A stretch of 64,000 nucleotides of DNA from Thermaerobacter subterraneus DSM 13965 (lineage in GTDB: Bacteria > Bacillota > Sulfobacillia > Thermaerobacterales > Thermaerobacteraceae): positions 200,840 to 264,839 of the forward strand of contig NZ_JH976535.1 of NCBI RefSeq assembly GCF_000183545.2, in the 5' to 3' direction. The position numbers and the translations under genes were made by a program. The notes below the pieces were generated by a model. That model did not search any database. It worked only from the letters and a program-made list of their open reading frames with translations, and was not told the origin of the DNA. This document shows, in pieces, positions 27,693-35,927 of this stretch. Within the stretch, counting starts at the first letter, position 1; each line of letters opens with the position of its first letter.

Positions 27693-28559
27693 GTGACGGG
27701 GGAACCACTGATCGAGGTTCGGAAAGCCAGTTACGTGTACCACCCCGGCCAACCCGACGCCGTCGAAGCCCTGCGGGGCATCGACCTCGAGGTGCGCCGG
27801 GGTGAGTTTTTGGCCGTGGTCGGCGCCAACGGATCCGGGAAGTCGACCCTGGCCCGGCTGCTCAACGGGTTGATCCTGCCCACCCGGGGCGAGGTGCGGG
27901 TGGCAGGCCATTCCACGGCGGATCCCGAGGCCCGCTGGGAGATCCGGCGGCTGGTGGGCCTGGTCTTCCAGAACCCGGACAACCAGCTGGTGGCCCCCAC
28001 GGTGGAGGAAGACGTGGCCTTCGGACCCGAGAACCTGGGCCTGCCCCGGGAGGAGATCCGGCGCCGGGTGCGGGCCGCCCTGGAGGCGGTCGGCCTGTGG
28101 GAGCGGCGCGCCGACCCGCCCCACCGCCTGTCCGGCGGGCAGAAGCAAAGGGTGGCCCTGGCCGGCATGCTGGCCATGGAACCCGCCTGCCTGGTGCTGG
28201 ACGAAGCCACGGCCATGCTGGACCCCGCCGGCCGGGCGGAGGTGCTGGACACCGTGGGCCGGCTCCACCGGGAGAACGGGATCAGCGTGGTCCTCATCAC
28301 CCACTTCCTCGAAGAAGCGGCCAAGGCCCGCCGGGTGGCGGTGATGGACCGGGGCCGGATCGTGGCGACCGGCGCGCCCCGGGAACTCTTCGGCCGGCCT
28401 GCCTGGCTGGAGCGGCTGGGCCTGGTGCCGCCCCCCATGGGCCAGCTGGCCGCCCGCTTGCGCCGGCGCGGGTGGTGCTTGCCGCCGGGCATCATCACCG
28501 TGGACGACTTCCTGGCCGCCCTGGGCCTGTCCCCGGCCGCGGCCCAGGAAAGGCTCTGA
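27693..28559 (+). CDS. ecfA1: ECF transporter ATPase A1 (energy-coupling factor)
   Basis: This ABC ATPase (288 residues) is one of two nucleotide-binding subunits of the energy-coupling-factor module, which powers uptake of vitamins and metals by exchangeable S components. Walker A GANGSGKST, the Q-loop in LVFQNPDNQLVAPTVEEDVA, signature LSGGQKQRVALAGML and Walker B CLVLDEATAMLD are intact. GTG at 27693 is preferred because GGAGGG lies 9 bases upstream; GTG at 27645 would overlap rplQ. The ecfA1-ecfA2-ecfT-truA-rplM-rpsI order is typical of Firmicutes. No S component is nearby. Confidence 0.93.
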   Translation: MTGEPLIEVRKASYVYHPGQPDAVEALRGIDLEVRRGEFLAVVGANGSGKSTLARLLNGLILPTRGEVRVAGHSTADPEARWEIRRLVGLVFQNPDNQLVAPTVEEDVAFGPENLGLPREEIRRRVRAALEAVGLWERRADPPHRLSGGQKQRVALAGMLAMEPACLVLDEATAMLDPAGRAEVLDTVGRLHRENGISVVLITHFLEEAAKARRVAVMDRGRIVATGAPRELFGRPAWLERLGLVPPPMGQLAARLRRRGWCLPPGIITVDDFLAALGLSPAAAQERL

Positions 28560-28577
28560 GGGGCGGGCGGAGGGGCC

Positions 28578-29657
28578 ATGGCCATTCGCGTCGAGGGGCT
28601 GGTTCACGTCTATGGCGGTGCGGGCTATGCCGCCAGGGAGGCCCTCAAGGGGGTCAACCTGGCCATCGCAGACGGGGAAAGGGTGGCCATCATGGGGCCC
28701 ACCGGCAGCGGCAAGTCCACCCTGGTCCAGCACTTCAACGGCCTCTTGCGTCCCACCCGCGGGCGCGTGGAGGTGGACGGCCTGGATCTCTGGGCGCCCG
28801 GGCGCGACCGCGACGACCGGCTGGCCGAGGCGCGCCGCCGGGTGGGCCTGGTCTTCCAGTTTCCCGAGCAGCAGCTCTTCGCCGAAACGGTATGGGACGA
28901 CATCGCTTTCGCACCGCGGAACCTGGGGCTGGCCGAGGAGGAGGTGGCCGCGCGGGTCCAGCGGGCCATGGCCCTGGCCGGCCTGGATCCGGAGCTGGCC
29001 CACCGCTCGCCCTTCAGCCTGAGTGGCGGCCAGATGCGGCGGGTGGCCATCGCCGGTGTGCTGGCCATGATGCCCCGGACCCTGGTCCTGGACGAACCCA
29101 CCGCGGGCCTGGACCCCCAAGGGCGAGCAGCCCTGGTGGAACTGCTGGACCGGCTCCACCGGGACGCGGGGCTGACGGTAGTGCTGGTATCCCATGATGT
29201 CGACGAGGTGGCCGCCCTGGCCCGGCGCGTGGTCTTGATGCGGGACGGACGGGTGGTGGCCGACGGCCCTGCGGGCGAGGTGCTGGCGGATGAAGCCCTG
29301 CTGGCGGAGTGCCGCCTGCGGCCGCCCGCCACGGCCCGGCTGCTGGGCGAGCTGGCCCGGCGGGGCTTGCCGGTGAACCCCCGGCGCGTGAGCCTGGACG
29401 AGACCGAGGCTGAGCTCCTGGCCGTGGCGCACCTGCTGGGGCCCGTGGCCGGCGGGGAGGGTCGCCCCTCCGCCCCTGACGGGGCGAGCGCCCCGGTATC
29501 GGGCGCGCGGACCAGGAGCGGAGATGCCGGGACGCCGGGGGGCCCGGCGGGCGAGGCCGGGGCCGGCGACCGGCGGGCTCCCGAGGAGAGCAGGGAGGCC
29601 GACCCGGGGCCCGCCGCGATCCCCGGGCCGCCCGTGGCGGAGGAGGGAGGCCCGTGA
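28578..29657 (+). CDS. ecfA2: ECF transporter ATPase A2 with long C-terminal tail
   Basis: This is the second ATPase of the energy-coupling factor (359 residues). Walker A GPTGSGKST, LVFQFPEQQLFAETVWDDIA, signature LSGGQMRRVAIAGVLAM and Walker B TLVLDEPTAGLD are present. The conserved part ends near residue 290. The last 70 or so residues are Gly, Ala, Pro, Glu and Arg rich and low-complexity, making the protein about 70 residues longer than usual. The stop overlaps the ecfT GTG start (GTGA). Confidence 0.93.
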   Translation: MAIRVEGLVHVYGGAGYAAREALKGVNLAIADGERVAIMGPTGSGKSTLVQHFNGLLRPTRGRVEVDGLDLWAPGRDRDDRLAEARRRVGLVFQFPEQQLFAETVWDDIAFAPRNLGLAEEEVAARVQRAMALAGLDPELAHRSPFSLSGGQMRRVAIAGVLAMMPRTLVLDEPTAGLDPQGRAALVELLDRLHRDAGLTVVLVSHDVDEVAALARRVVLMRDGRVVADGPAGEVLADEALLAECRLRPPATARLLGELARRGLPVNPRRVSLDETEAELLAVAHLLGPVAGGEGRPSAPDGASAPVSGARTRSGDAGTPGGPAGEAGAGDRRAPEESREADPGPAAIPGPPVAEEGGP

Positions 29658-30445
29658 TCCCCGAGCCTCTGGTCGGCCAGTACGTCCCCGGTGAAAGCCT
29701 CGTCCACCGGCTGGACCCCCGCACCAAGATCGCCCTGCTGGCGGGCTACACCGTGGTGCTGTTCCTGGTCCGGGAGTGGGCCGCCTACGGGCTCCTGGCG
29801 GCCCTGGTTCTGGCCGGCACCCTGGTGGCCGGGCTGCCGCTGGCCTACCTGGTGGCCGGCCTGCGGCCCATGGCCTGGCTGGCAGCGCTCACCCTGGTGC
29901 TCAATCTGGTGGCCGTGCCGGGTGATCCCCTGGTCCATCTGGGACCGCTGGTGGCGACCCGCCAGGGACTGGAGCTGGGCCTGCGCCTGGCGGTCCGGCT
30001 GCTGCTGCTGGTCGCGGCCGCCTCCCTGCTGACCCTGACCACCTCACCCATCGCCCTGACCGACGGGCTGGAGGCGCTGCTGCGGCGCCTGGGCCGAAGG
30101 GTGCCTGCCCATGAGCTGGCCATGATGATGACCATTGCCCTGCGCTTCATCCCCACCCTGGCGGAAGAGGCGGACCGCATCATGAAGGCCCAGCTGGCGC
30201 GGGGCGCCCGGTTCCACCGCGGCGGGCCGGTGCAGCGGCTGCGGGCGCTGGTTCCCCTGCTGGTCCCCCTGTTCGTCAGCGCCTTCCGCCGCGCCGATGA
30301 CCTGGCACTGGCCATGGAGGCGCGCGGCTACCGCGGCGGTGCGGGGCGCACCCGCTACCGGGAGCTGCGGCCGGGGCGGGCCGACGCCATGGCCGTGGCG
30401 CTGGCCACCGTCCTGTTTGGGATGACCCTGTGGTGGGGGCGGTAG
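29654..30445 (+). CDS. ecfT: ECF transporter transmembrane subunit T
   Basis: EcfT (263 residues) is the membrane scaffold that couples the two ATPases to the substrate-binding S component. It opens with the family sequence LVGQYVPGESLVHRLDPRTK, has about five hydrophobic segments and includes the cytoplasmic coupling helices with MMTIALRFIPTLAEEADRIM and KAQLARGARF. The ARG triplet that contacts the ATPases is visible there and again in AMEARGYRGG. The GTG start overlaps the ecfA2 stop. Confidence 0.95.
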   Translation: MIPEPLVGQYVPGESLVHRLDPRTKIALLAGYTVVLFLVREWAAYGLLAALVLAGTLVAGLPLAYLVAGLRPMAWLAALTLVLNLVAVPGDPLVHLGPLVATRQGLELGLRLAVRLLLLVAAASLLTLTTSPIALTDGLEALLRRLGRRVPAHELAMMMTIALRFIPTLAEEADRIMKAQLARGARFHRGGPVQRLRALVPLLVPLFVSAFRRADDLALAMEARGYRGGAGRTRYRELRPGRADAMAVALATVLFGMTLWWGR

Positions 30446-30680
30446 AGGGATGCCGGGACCTTGGGACCAGCGCCACCAGGACGAACGCTGCCGCGCCGAG
30501 CCCGGCCCCTGCAGTCCCGGCGCCCTGCCCGGTGACGCAGGGGCGAGGGCCGCTGCGGCTCCCCCGCCCGAGGCGGGGCGCGGCCAACCCCGTCGCCCCG
30601 GCATCACGCCGCCGGGGCGGGCGCCGGGCGCGGCCAGAGCCCAGAAGACACCCGCCGGCCCAGGTGCCGGGTGTCGCCAG

Positions 30681-31487
30681 GTGCCTGCCGGCCAGCGGAC
30701 GCTGCGGGCCGTGCTGGCCTATGACGGCACCGACTTCGCGGGCTGGCAGCGCCAGGCCGGCCGGCGCACCGTCCAGCAGGTGGTGGAAGAGGCTCTCTCC
30801 CGGCTGCTGGGCCATCCCGTGCGGGTCACCGCCGCCGGCCGCACCGACGCCGGCGTGCATGCCCGGGCCCAGGTCATCCACTGGCAGACTGCCCGCCCCT
30901 TCCCGGCGGAACGCCTGGTACCGGCCTTGCGCGGCCTGCTTCCGCTCGACGTGGCGGCCGTCGCCGCCGGCGAGGCGCCGGCGGGGTTCCATGCCCGGTA
31001 CGCCGCCCGGCGCAAGACCTACGTGTACCACCTGTGGAGGGCGCCCGTGGCGGACCCCCTGCACCGGCGGTGGCAGTGGCATCTGCCGCTGGCCCTGGAC
31101 GTGGCGGCCATGGCTGAAGCGGCCCGGCGCCTGGAGGGCCGCCACGACTTTGCGGCCTTCAAGGCGGCGGGATCTCCGGTGCGGAATACCCGCCGCACCC
31201 TCTATCGCTGCCGCCTGGAGGAACACGGCCCGCTGCTGCGGATCGTGCTGGAAGCCGACGGGTTCCTGATGCATATGGCCCGCGGCATCGTGGGTACCCT
31301 GGTGGAGATCGGTCGGGGACGCTGGCCCGCCGGCCACGTGGACATGCTGCTGGCCACGGGCCGGCGGCAGCTGGCCGGACCCACGGCGCCGGCCCACGGC
31401 CTGGTCCTGTGGCGGGTGGAGTACGACGACTGGGTGGCGGAGGGACCTCCCTGGCCCGGCGCCCCGCCCGGCCTTTCCCGGCCTTGA
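30681..31487 (+). CDS. truA: tRNA pseudouridine synthase A (start uncertain)
   Basis: TruA makes pseudouridine at positions 38-40 of tRNA anticodon arms. The N-terminus VPAGQRTLRAVLAYDGTDFA and the catalytic-aspartate motif AAGRTDAGVHARAQ are clear, as is the C-terminal FLMHMARGIVGTLVEIGRG. The frame is open from an ATG at 30450, which would add 77 Pro/Gly/Arg-rich residues without family similarity and has no well-spaced ribosome site. The GTG at 30681 gives 268 residues, within the usual range, though its ribosome site is also weak. Confidence 0.88.
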   Translation: MPAGQRTLRAVLAYDGTDFAGWQRQAGRRTVQQVVEEALSRLLGHPVRVTAAGRTDAGVHARAQVIHWQTARPFPAERLVPALRGLLPLDVAAVAAGEAPAGFHARYAARRKTYVYHLWRAPVADPLHRRWQWHLPLALDVAAMAEAARRLEGRHDFAAFKAAGSPVRNTRRTLYRCRLEEHGPLLRIVLEADGFLMHMARGIVGTLVEIGRGRWPAGHVDMLLATGRRQLAGPTAPAHGLVLWRVEYDDWVAEGPPWPGAPPGLSRP

Positions 31488-31508
31488 TACGCCCGGCGTC
31501 GTGTTCCC

Positions 31509-31540
31509 TTGACAGCCGGGAGACCTCCGGCTAGTATAGA
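31509..31540 (+). promoter_or_regulatory. Promoter before rplM-rpsI
   Basis: A perfect TTGACA (31509-31514) is followed by the AT-rich block TAGTATAGAAAAT. TAGTAT (31532-31537) is 17 bases away and TATAGA (31535-31540) is 20 bases away. The predicted start is near 31545, giving a leader of about 100 bases. Confidence 0.6.
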
Positions 31541-31544
31541 AAAT

Positions 31545-31643
31545 GCTGTTTTTATCGGGTTCCTGGCGTCATAACGGCCCCGGCGGCGCCGCGGGCTCCT
31601 TTCTTGATTTCGCCCCGGGACCGGAACGACGGGAGGCAACACC
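31545..31643 (+). promoter_or_regulatory. Possible L13-type leader of rplM
   Basis: The roughly 100-base leader contains a GC hairpin around GCGGCGCCGC (about 31577-31598) followed by CTCCTTTCTTGATTT, a T-rich stretch like an attenuator. L13 leader elements are known upstream of rplM in Firmicutes. Assignment here is by position and shape only. Confidence 0.3.
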
Positions 31644-32129
31644 ATGCGGACCACCTTCATGGCCCGCCCCCAGGACGTGCAGCAGCAGTGGTATGTGATC
31701 GACGCTGCGGGCGTGCCCCTTGGCCGTCTGGCCAGCCAGGTGGCCAAGATCCTGCGGGGCAAGCACAAGCCCATCTATACGCCCCACGTGGACACGGGCG
31801 ACCACGTCATCGTCGTCAACGCTGCCAAGGTGCGCCTGACGGGCGAAAAGCTCCACAAGAAGGTCTACTACCGCCACACCGGCTACCCCGGCGGCCTGCG
31901 TGCCGTAACGGCGCGGCGCCTGCTGGAGACCCGGCCGGAGCGGATGGTCGAACTGGCCGTGCGGCGCATGTTGCCGCGCACCGCCCTGGGGCGCCGGCAA
32001 TTCCGCAAGCTGCACGTCTACGCTGGGCCGGAGCACCCTCACCAGGCGCAGCAGCCGCGCCCCCTGGTCCTGCGTAGCGACGGCACGCCGGTCTGGGACG
32101 GCGGCGCGGCTGCCGGCCAGGACGGCTAA
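31644..32129 (+). CDS. rplM: 50S ribosomal protein L13
   Basis: L13 (161 residues) is an early 50S assembly protein. Recognisable segments are [40 protein letters not shown] and [20 protein letters not shown]. The C-terminus [13 protein letters not shown] is typical, followed by about 18 extra residues. ACGGGAGGCAAC precedes the ATG. It starts the rplM-rpsI pair that normally closes this region in Firmicutes. Confidence 0.97.
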   Translation: MRTTFMARPQDVQQQWYVIDAAGVPLGRLASQVAKILRGKHKPIYTPHVDTGDHVIVVNAAKVRLTGEKLHKKVYYRHTGYPGGLRAVTARRLLETRPERMVELAVRRMLPRTALGRRQFRKLHVYAGPEHPHQAQQPRPLVLRSDGTPVWDGGAAAGQDG

Positions 32130-32320
32130 CCGGCTCCGCCAGGGCCGCGGGCCCGCCGGCCGGTACTCCGCCATGACGGGCGGAATCGGCCCGGACCCAC
32201 GGCTGGAGCGGGTCCGGCCGGTGGTCACCCTCCGGGGTGACCTGGTGCGACCGGCTGCGAGCACGCGACGAGGACGGCATGGGCGTGTGGCACAGGTTCG
32301 GCGGGAAGCGAGGTGAGAAG

Positions 32321-32716
32321 GTGGCGACCACAGCCGTTTACTGGGGCACCGGGCGGCGCAAGGAGGCCGTGGCGCGGGTCCGCCTGATCCCGGGAGACGG
32401 GCGGATCATCATCAACGGCCGCCCCATGGAGGAGTATTTCCCCACCATTGCCCAGCGAGCCGAAGTGGAGCGCCCCCTCAAGGTGACGGGGACCCTGGGC
32501 AAGTATGACGTGCTTGCCCGGGTGGGCGGCGGCGGCATCTCCGGCCAGGCAGGGGCCGTTCGGCACGGCATCGCCCGCGCCCTGCTCCGCGTGGACGAGT
32601 CCTACCGCAAGCCCCTGAAGCAGGCGGGGCTGCTGACGCGGGATCCCCGGGTCAAGGAGCGCCGCAAGTACGGCCTCAAGAAGGCCCGCAAGGCGCCGCA
32701 GTTCTCCAAGCGCTGA
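32321..32716 (+). CDS. rpsI: 30S ribosomal protein S9
   Basis: S9 (131 residues) reaches the P-site tRNA with its C-terminal tail. The GTG start gives [40 protein letters not shown] is present and the C-terminus ends in KAPQFSKR with the conserved Lys-Arg. GAGGTGAGAAG lies upstream. The 191-base gap after rplM holds no gene. A hairpin at 32827 follows 110 bases downstream. Confidence 0.97.
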   Translation: MATTAVYWGTGRRKEAVARVRLIPGDGRIIINGRPMEEYFPTIAQRAEVERPLKVTGTLGKYDVLARVGGGGISGQAGAVRHGIARALLRVDESYRKPLKQAGLLTRDPRVKERRKYGLKKARKAPQFSKR

Positions 32717-32826
32717 TCCCCGGGCTGCATGCCCGCGGGGCCGGGCCGGCAGGGGACGCCCGCCGGCCGGGTTCTTCAGGATCCCATTGCCCGGGAAAAG
32801 GCACGGCACGGTATCCGTCGCAACAC

Positions 32827-32870
32827 GGCGCCCGGCGGGTCGAACCCGCCGGGCGCCGGCTCTCTTTCCC
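32827..32870 (+). terminator. Terminator-like hairpin after rpsI
   Basis: A perfect 14-bp stem (32827-32840 and 32844-32857, loop CGA) is followed on the plus strand by GGCTCTCTTTCCC. The T-tract is short and interrupted. It lies between convergent rpsI and accC and may stop both transcripts. Confidence 0.6.
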
Positions 32871-32885
32871 GGCTCGATGGCTCGC

Positions 32886-34241
32886 CTAGCCTGCCGGTCC
32901 GGCCAGCACCTCTTCCTCCAGCCAGCGGGTGTGGAACCGGCCCTGGCGGAAGTCGTCGCGGCGCAGGATCTCCTGGTAAAGGGGGATGGTGGTCCGGATC
33001 CCGTCGATGTGGAACTCCGCCAGGGCCCGCTGCATGCGCGCGATGGCCTCCTGCCGGTCGCGCCCCCAGACGATCAGCTTGCCCACGAGGGAATCGTAGA
33101 AGGGCTGGACCACCGAACCGGCCCGGAAGCCGGCATCCAGGCGCACGCCGGGACCGGCCGGCGGTTCCCAGGCGGTGATGGTGCCGGGGGAGGGCAGGAA
33201 GCGGTTGCCGGGGTCTTCCGCGTTGATCCGGCATTCCATGGCCCAACCCCGGAAGGCCACGTCCTCCTGGGTGAAGGACAGGGGTTCGCCGGCGGCCACC
33301 CGGATCTGCTCCTTGACCAGGTCGATGCCCGTGATCATCTCGGTGACGGGGTGCTCCACCTGGATGCGGGTGTTCATCTCGATGAAGTAGAAGTTGCCGT
33401 CCCGGTCCACCAGGAACTCCACCGTGCCTGCGCCCACGTACTCCACCGCCTCGGCCGCGCGGACGGCCGCCTCCGCCATCCGCTGGCGCAGCTCCGGCGT
33501 CATCACCGGCGAAGGCGCCTCTTCGATGAGCTTTTGCCGGCGCCGCTGCACCGAGCACTCCCGCTCGCCCAGGTGCAGGGTGTGGCCGTGCTTGTCGGCC
33601 ATCACCTGGATCTCGATGTGGCGGGGTTCCTCCAGGAACTTCTCCAGGTAGACGGCGCCGTTGCCGAAGGTCGATTCGGCCTCCCGCCGGGCCGACGCCA
33701 TGGCCTGGGCCAGTTCCTGCTCGTTCCGCGCCACCCGGATGCCCCGGCCGCCGCCGCCCGCCGCCGCCTTGACCAGCACCGGGTAGCCGATGCGCCGGGC
33801 GATCTCCAGGGCCTCGTCTTCATCCTCCACCGTACCCTCGCTGCCGGGCACCACGGGTACGCCCGCCCGCAGCATGGCCTCCCGGGCCAGGGACTTGAGC
33901 CCCATGGTCTCGATGGCCTCCGGGGGCGGGCCGATGAATTCGATCCCCCACGTCTTGCAAACGGCCGCGAAGTGGGCGTTTTCCGACAGGAAGCCGTAGC
34001 CCGGGTGGATGGCGTCCACGCCGGCCTTGCTGGCCGCCTCGATGAGGCTGGGGATGTGAAGGTAGCTGCGGGTGGCCGGGGCCGGGCCGATGCAGTAGGC
34101 TTCGTCGGCCATGGCCACGTGCAGGGCGTCCTCGTCGGGCTCCGAGAAAACCGCCACGGTGCGGATGCCCAGCTCCCGGCACGCCCGGATGATGCGCACC
34201 GCGATCTCGCCGCGGTTGGCGATCAGAATCTTCTGGAACAT
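32886..34241 (-). CDS. accC: Biotin carboxylase (acetyl-CoA/acyl-CoA carboxylase subunit)
   Basis: Biotin carboxylase (451 residues) carboxylates the biotin of a carrier protein with ATP and bicarbonate. The N-terminus [20 protein letters not shown], the glycine-rich ATP loop [20 protein letters not shown] and the active-site [20 protein letters not shown] are present. The start at 34241 has GGGGAGG upstream; a longer frame back to 34862 is low-complexity. No biotin carrier protein or carboxyltransferase gene is adjacent, so partners must be elsewhere. It is also possible that it belongs to a propionyl- or pyruvate-carboxylase-type enzyme. Confidence 0.93.
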   Translation of the reverse strand: MFQKILIANRGEIAVRIIRACRELGIRTVAVFSEPDEDALHVAMADEAYCIGPAPATRSYLHIPSLIEAASKAGVDAIHPGYGFLSENAHFAAVCKTWGIEFIGPPPEAIETMGLKSLAREAMLRAGVPVVPGSEGTVEDEDEALEIARRIGYPVLVKAAAGGGGRGIRVARNEQELAQAMASARREAESTFGNGAVYLEKFLEEPRHIEIQVMADKHGHTLHLGERECSVQRRRQKLIEEAPSPVMTPELRQRMAEAAVRAAEAVEYVGAGTVEFLVDRDGNFYFIEMNTRIQVEHPVTEMITGIDLVKEQIRVAAGEPLSFTQEDVAFRGWAMECRINAEDPGNRFLPSPGTITAWEPPAGPGVRLDAGFRAGSVVQPFYDSLVGKLIVWGRDRQEAIARMQRALAEFHIDGIRTTIPLYQEILRRDDFRQGRFHTRWLEEEVLAGPAG

Positions 34242-34627
34242 GGCCTCGACCTCCCCGTGAAGGTTCGCAGCCGGGCCGGCGTTTCCTGCGCCGCGGTCCT
34301 TGCCTGTGCCGCGGACCGGCACCATGCTGAAAACAGGTTCCCGGTCGGGCGGGCTGTTACGGGCACCCCCGCCGTCCCGGGGGCAGCCGGGACGGCCGGC
34401 AGCCGCCCGCGGTGCCGGCAGGCGGCGTTGCGCCGGCCGGCGGCTGAAGAAGCCGTGGCCGGCCTGCCTGCGCGGCCTGCGGCCCGGGACCACCGCCCCG
34501 GCGGCCGCCGGAGCGGCCTGCTCCAGCGGTGGCCCTTCGCCGGGGGCCCGGCCGGCCGGGGAACCGGGCGGCGGCACCGCGGCGAGGGGCGGCGGCACCG
34601 CCATGACAGAACGGGAAGGATGATGGC
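34242..34627. other. Gap between divergent accC and hypothetical gene
   Basis: This 386-base stretch shows no convincing gene. It contains the accC ribosome site next to the start and a 15-base direct repeat, GGGCGGCGGCACCGC, at 34566-34580 and 34587-34601. No clear promoter was found for either divergent gene. Confidence 0.5.
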
Positions 34628-35305
34628 ATGATGGCCGATCGTCAGGCTTCCCCCCGCCCCGCCGTACCGTGGGAGCCCGGGGACCGCTGGCTGCTGCCGG
34701 CCGCCGGGCTGCGTCCCCCGGGCGGCGGCTCGGTCCCTCCCCGGTCCGCCGGCCGGCTCGTGCCGGACCGTTATACCATAACCTACCTAGCAGACCTTGA
34801 CGAACTGGACGGCGACGAGCTCCGCAGGGCGGAAGCCGGACCGGCCGGCCGCTACCCGGCACCCCGGGTGCTAGTCACGCCGGTGCCGGCTCCTGCCGTG
34901 GCAGCCCTGTGGGGCACGGTCCTCCAGGGCGTGACGGCCCGGGACCCGGAGCACCTGCAGGCTCTTGTGGAGGCTGCCGGCCGGCGGGCCGGCACCCGCT
35001 GGGTGCTGCTCCCCTGGGATACCCTGACGGCGCCGCCTCGATGGGCCCGGGCCTGGGCCCGAGTGACTACCTGGGCCCCGGCGGCGACCGGGCCGGTCAT
35101 CATGCCCGCAGGCCTCCAGGGGGACCACCAGGTGCCGCCCCGCCTGGCGGCGGAACTGGCCCGGGTGCGGCGGGAGCTCCTGCGGCACCTGGAAGAACCC
35201 GTGCCTGCCCCGGTGGTTCTGCCGGCCAACCTGGCCGGCTTCGGCCCCCAGGAGAGGGCGGGGGCGGGTCTGGCGGGCGTGCCCGTATGGTGGCTCCTCC
35301 GTTGA
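34628..35305 (+). CDS. Hypothetical protein
   Basis: This predicted 225-residue protein is not recognised. GGGAAGGA lies 7 bases before the ATG at 34628; a second ATG follows at 34631. The first 45 residues are Pro/Gly/Arg rich. From [20 protein letters not shown] onward it looks more like a folded domain, with hydrophobic stretches [20 protein letters not shown] and [20 protein letters not shown]. No signal peptide, cysteine cluster or known motif is visible. An AT-rich island (TTATACCATAAC, near 34771) lies inside the gene and could mark a promoter on either strand, so the true start may be later. Confidence 0.5.
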   Translation: MMADRQASPRPAVPWEPGDRWLLPAAGLRPPGGGSVPPRSAGRLVPDRYTITYLADLDELDGDELRRAEAGPAGRYPAPRVLVTPVPAPAVAALWGTVLQGVTARDPEHLQALVEAAGRRAGTRWVLLPWDTLTAPPRWARAWARVTTWAPAATGPVIMPAGLQGDHQVPPRLAAELARVRRELLRHLEEPVPAPVVLPANLAGFGPQERAGAGLAGVPVWWLLR

Positions 35306-35927
35306 CGGGGGCGGGGCCGGCGAGCTGTCCGGACCCCCGCGGAGCAGGAACTTCCTTCCGCTCGACGAAATCCACCGCTAAACCGGACCAGGGCACCGGT
35401 TTCGCACGAACCGGTCGGGTCCTGAGACGGGAAAGGCGCCCCGCCGCCGGTCCCCGCTGGGGGAGGGATCGCCGGCCGGGGCTCCAGGCAGGGAGGTGGA
35501 AGGTCGCCCGGCACCGGCTGCCGGCGGGCCCGGTCTCGGGCCGGTCCGGCTGGTGCGGGGCGGTTGACCGGCGCTTGAGACCACCAGCCTGAGGTCCGGG
35601 CCCGCGCCGGCCACCCGGGGAATGCCGCCGGGATGCACCCTGGGGGCCGGTATCGGAGCCCGGAGTTTCGCCTTCCGCGGGCTCATCGCCGCCGGGCGGC
35701 ATCGCCGGCCCCCACCCAGGCCGCGATCCGCCGCCGTCCCGCCGCCGGTTGCGGCTCAAGGCCCGCGCCGGCAGGGCGGCCCGCACCGGGTCGCCGGCGG
35801 GCGGTCGATCCCAGCAGGAGTCATGGCCCGTCATCATCCCCGGCCCGCGGAAGGTGGCAAGACGGCATCGCCCGCAGGAGCCGCGCCCGCGGGCGGCGCG
35901 CGGCTCGAGGGGAAAGGGGAGAGGGCC
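35306..35927. other. Long non-coding region upstream of cstA
   Basis: These 622 bases contain no family-matching protein, although the cstA frame is open back to 35622. The translation there is Arg/Pro-rich and unconvincing. Several GC hairpins can be drawn. No good promoter pair was found. A long structured leader controlling cstA is possible but not shown. Confidence 0.5.

Noticed and set aside
30450..30680. N-terminal extension of truA from the ATG at 30450
   Set aside because: The 77 extra residues are low-complexity, the ATG lacks a spaced ribosome site and TruA proteins do not have such an extension. It cannot be fully excluded.
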